Shown in pieces: positions 63,583 to 64,000 of a stretch of 64,000 bases of DNA. The notes under the pieces are model-generated. The model worked only from the letters and a program-made list of their open reading frames with translations, did no database searches and was not told the DNA's origin. The stretch lies in NCBI RefSeq assembly GCF_000445125.1, contig NZ_ATHL01000001.1, forward strand, positions 40,883 to 104,882, in the 5' to 3' direction. A program made the translations under genes and the position numbers. The DNA is from Novosphingobium lindaniclasticum LE124. GTDB taxonomy: Bacteria > Pseudomonadota > Alphaproteobacteria > Sphingomonadales > Sphingomonadaceae. Positions within the stretch are counted from its first letter, which is position 1. Each line of letters opens with the position of its first letter.

Positions 63583-64000
63583 GCGACACCCAAAGCGCCG
63601 GTTTTCATCACACAGTTCGGCGCCAAACCTGACGGTGTCTCGATCGCCACGCGCCCGGTCCAGGCGGTGATAGCCAGCCTGCCGCGGCGAAGGGGCGGGA
63701 CCGTGCTGATCCCCGATAGCGGGTTCGTCAGCGGCGCGCTGTTTATCAAGGCCGGCGTTCACCTTCATCTCGCGCAAGGGGCCGTGCTGCATTGCAGCAC
63801 GCAGATGGAGAACTTTACGCCGCGCCGTACGCGGATCGAAGGGACATCAATGGCTGTGGAACCCTGGAGCCAGTACACCGATCTCAAGGGGATGATGCCG
63901 CCGAAGTCTTCCAGGATTGGCGGCCGGTTCGGCCTGCTGGGAACGATGCTGCGGATTCCGATGATCCCGGTCGCCTGTTCCAATCTGATCCCGGCCATCA
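63583..64000 (+). pseudogene. GH28-like (polygalacturonase) fragment, 5'-truncated
   Basis: From 63583 to the window edge one frame is open for 139 codons. It reads like a GH28 N-terminal domain: QFGAKPDGVSIATRPVQAVIA, RGGTVLIPDSGFVSGALFIKAG, VHLHLAQGAVLHCS and TRIEG. There is no ATG or signal peptide before the conserved part, and a TGA lies at 63580-63582. After RIEG the sequence no longer looks like GH28. I take it for a decayed or truncated gene. The part beyond the window could change this. Confidence 0.5.

Overview
The window is GC-rich, almost fully coding DNA of an alphaproteobacterium, most likely a sphingomonad (Novosphingobium/Sphingobium type). This is inferred from aerobic cobalamin genes, several GH2/GH127/GH130 carbohydrate enzymes, a NodT-type RND pump, an NhaA antiporter, a CopAB pair, short intergenic gaps and frequent GTG/TTG starts. 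I see no rRNA, tRNA, CRISPR array, insertion sequence or phage gene. The region looks like ordinary chromosome, or a chromid, with several accessory modules.

Layout. 1-5512: aerobic cobalamin (corrin ring) cluster cobH(partial)-I-J-[K antisense]-L-E-M-F. 5548-8672: a ParD-like/methionine aminopeptidase pair, a structured intergenic element, a small secreted protein, YaaA and an SDR. 8714-11914: exported GH2 beta-galactosidase behind an operator. 12033-15691: TIR-TM-TPR protein, a small unknown protein and a TPR-SLOG protein with a degenerate cyclase-like tail. A Crp-type regulator and a TGTGA-N6-TCACG box follow. 17026-21817: M28 peptidase, kynurenine-pathway pair with divergent Lrp-type regulator, MsrB. 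21896-24721: GH130 phosphorylase, metallophosphoesterase and nucleotidyltransferase operon. 24839-30774: LysR regulator, AstB, NhaA, MlaA-like protein, and MetA behind a probable SAM riboswitch. 31217-37710: chemoreceptor, ROK fructokinase, LysE exporter, divergent methyltransferase/MmyB-type regulator, SMR exporter, membrane protein. 38053-40175: RsbQ-like hydrolase coupled to a PAS-GGDEF protein. 40587-46378: tripartite RND efflux operon. 46524-52571: FadR-type regulator, GH127-type arabinofuranosidase, and one open frame joining an Ldh_2 dehydrogenase to a DUF885 peptidase. 53030-59994: small proteins, MpaB-like oxygenase, CopC, a CnrYXH-like metal-sensing ECF module followed by CopA and CopB, and an XthA-type exonuclease. 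60207-63484: MocR-type regulator, DUF983 protein, cytochrome c, lipocalin. The right edge holds a 5'-truncated GH28-like fragment.

How the parts connect. A shared TATACGATAT element lies before the beta-galactosidase (8714), the FadR-type regulator (46455) and the GH127 gene (47350), so these probably form one plant-polysaccharide regulon split by 38 kb. The copper locus looks like a sigma/anti-sigma/sensor switch feeding a CopAB periplasmic oxidation system. The most novel-looking module is the TIR/SLOG locus at 12-15.7 kb. Its pairing of a TIR domain with a SLOG domain recalls nucleotide-signalling immunity systems such as Thoeris, but the architecture differs and its function is unknown.
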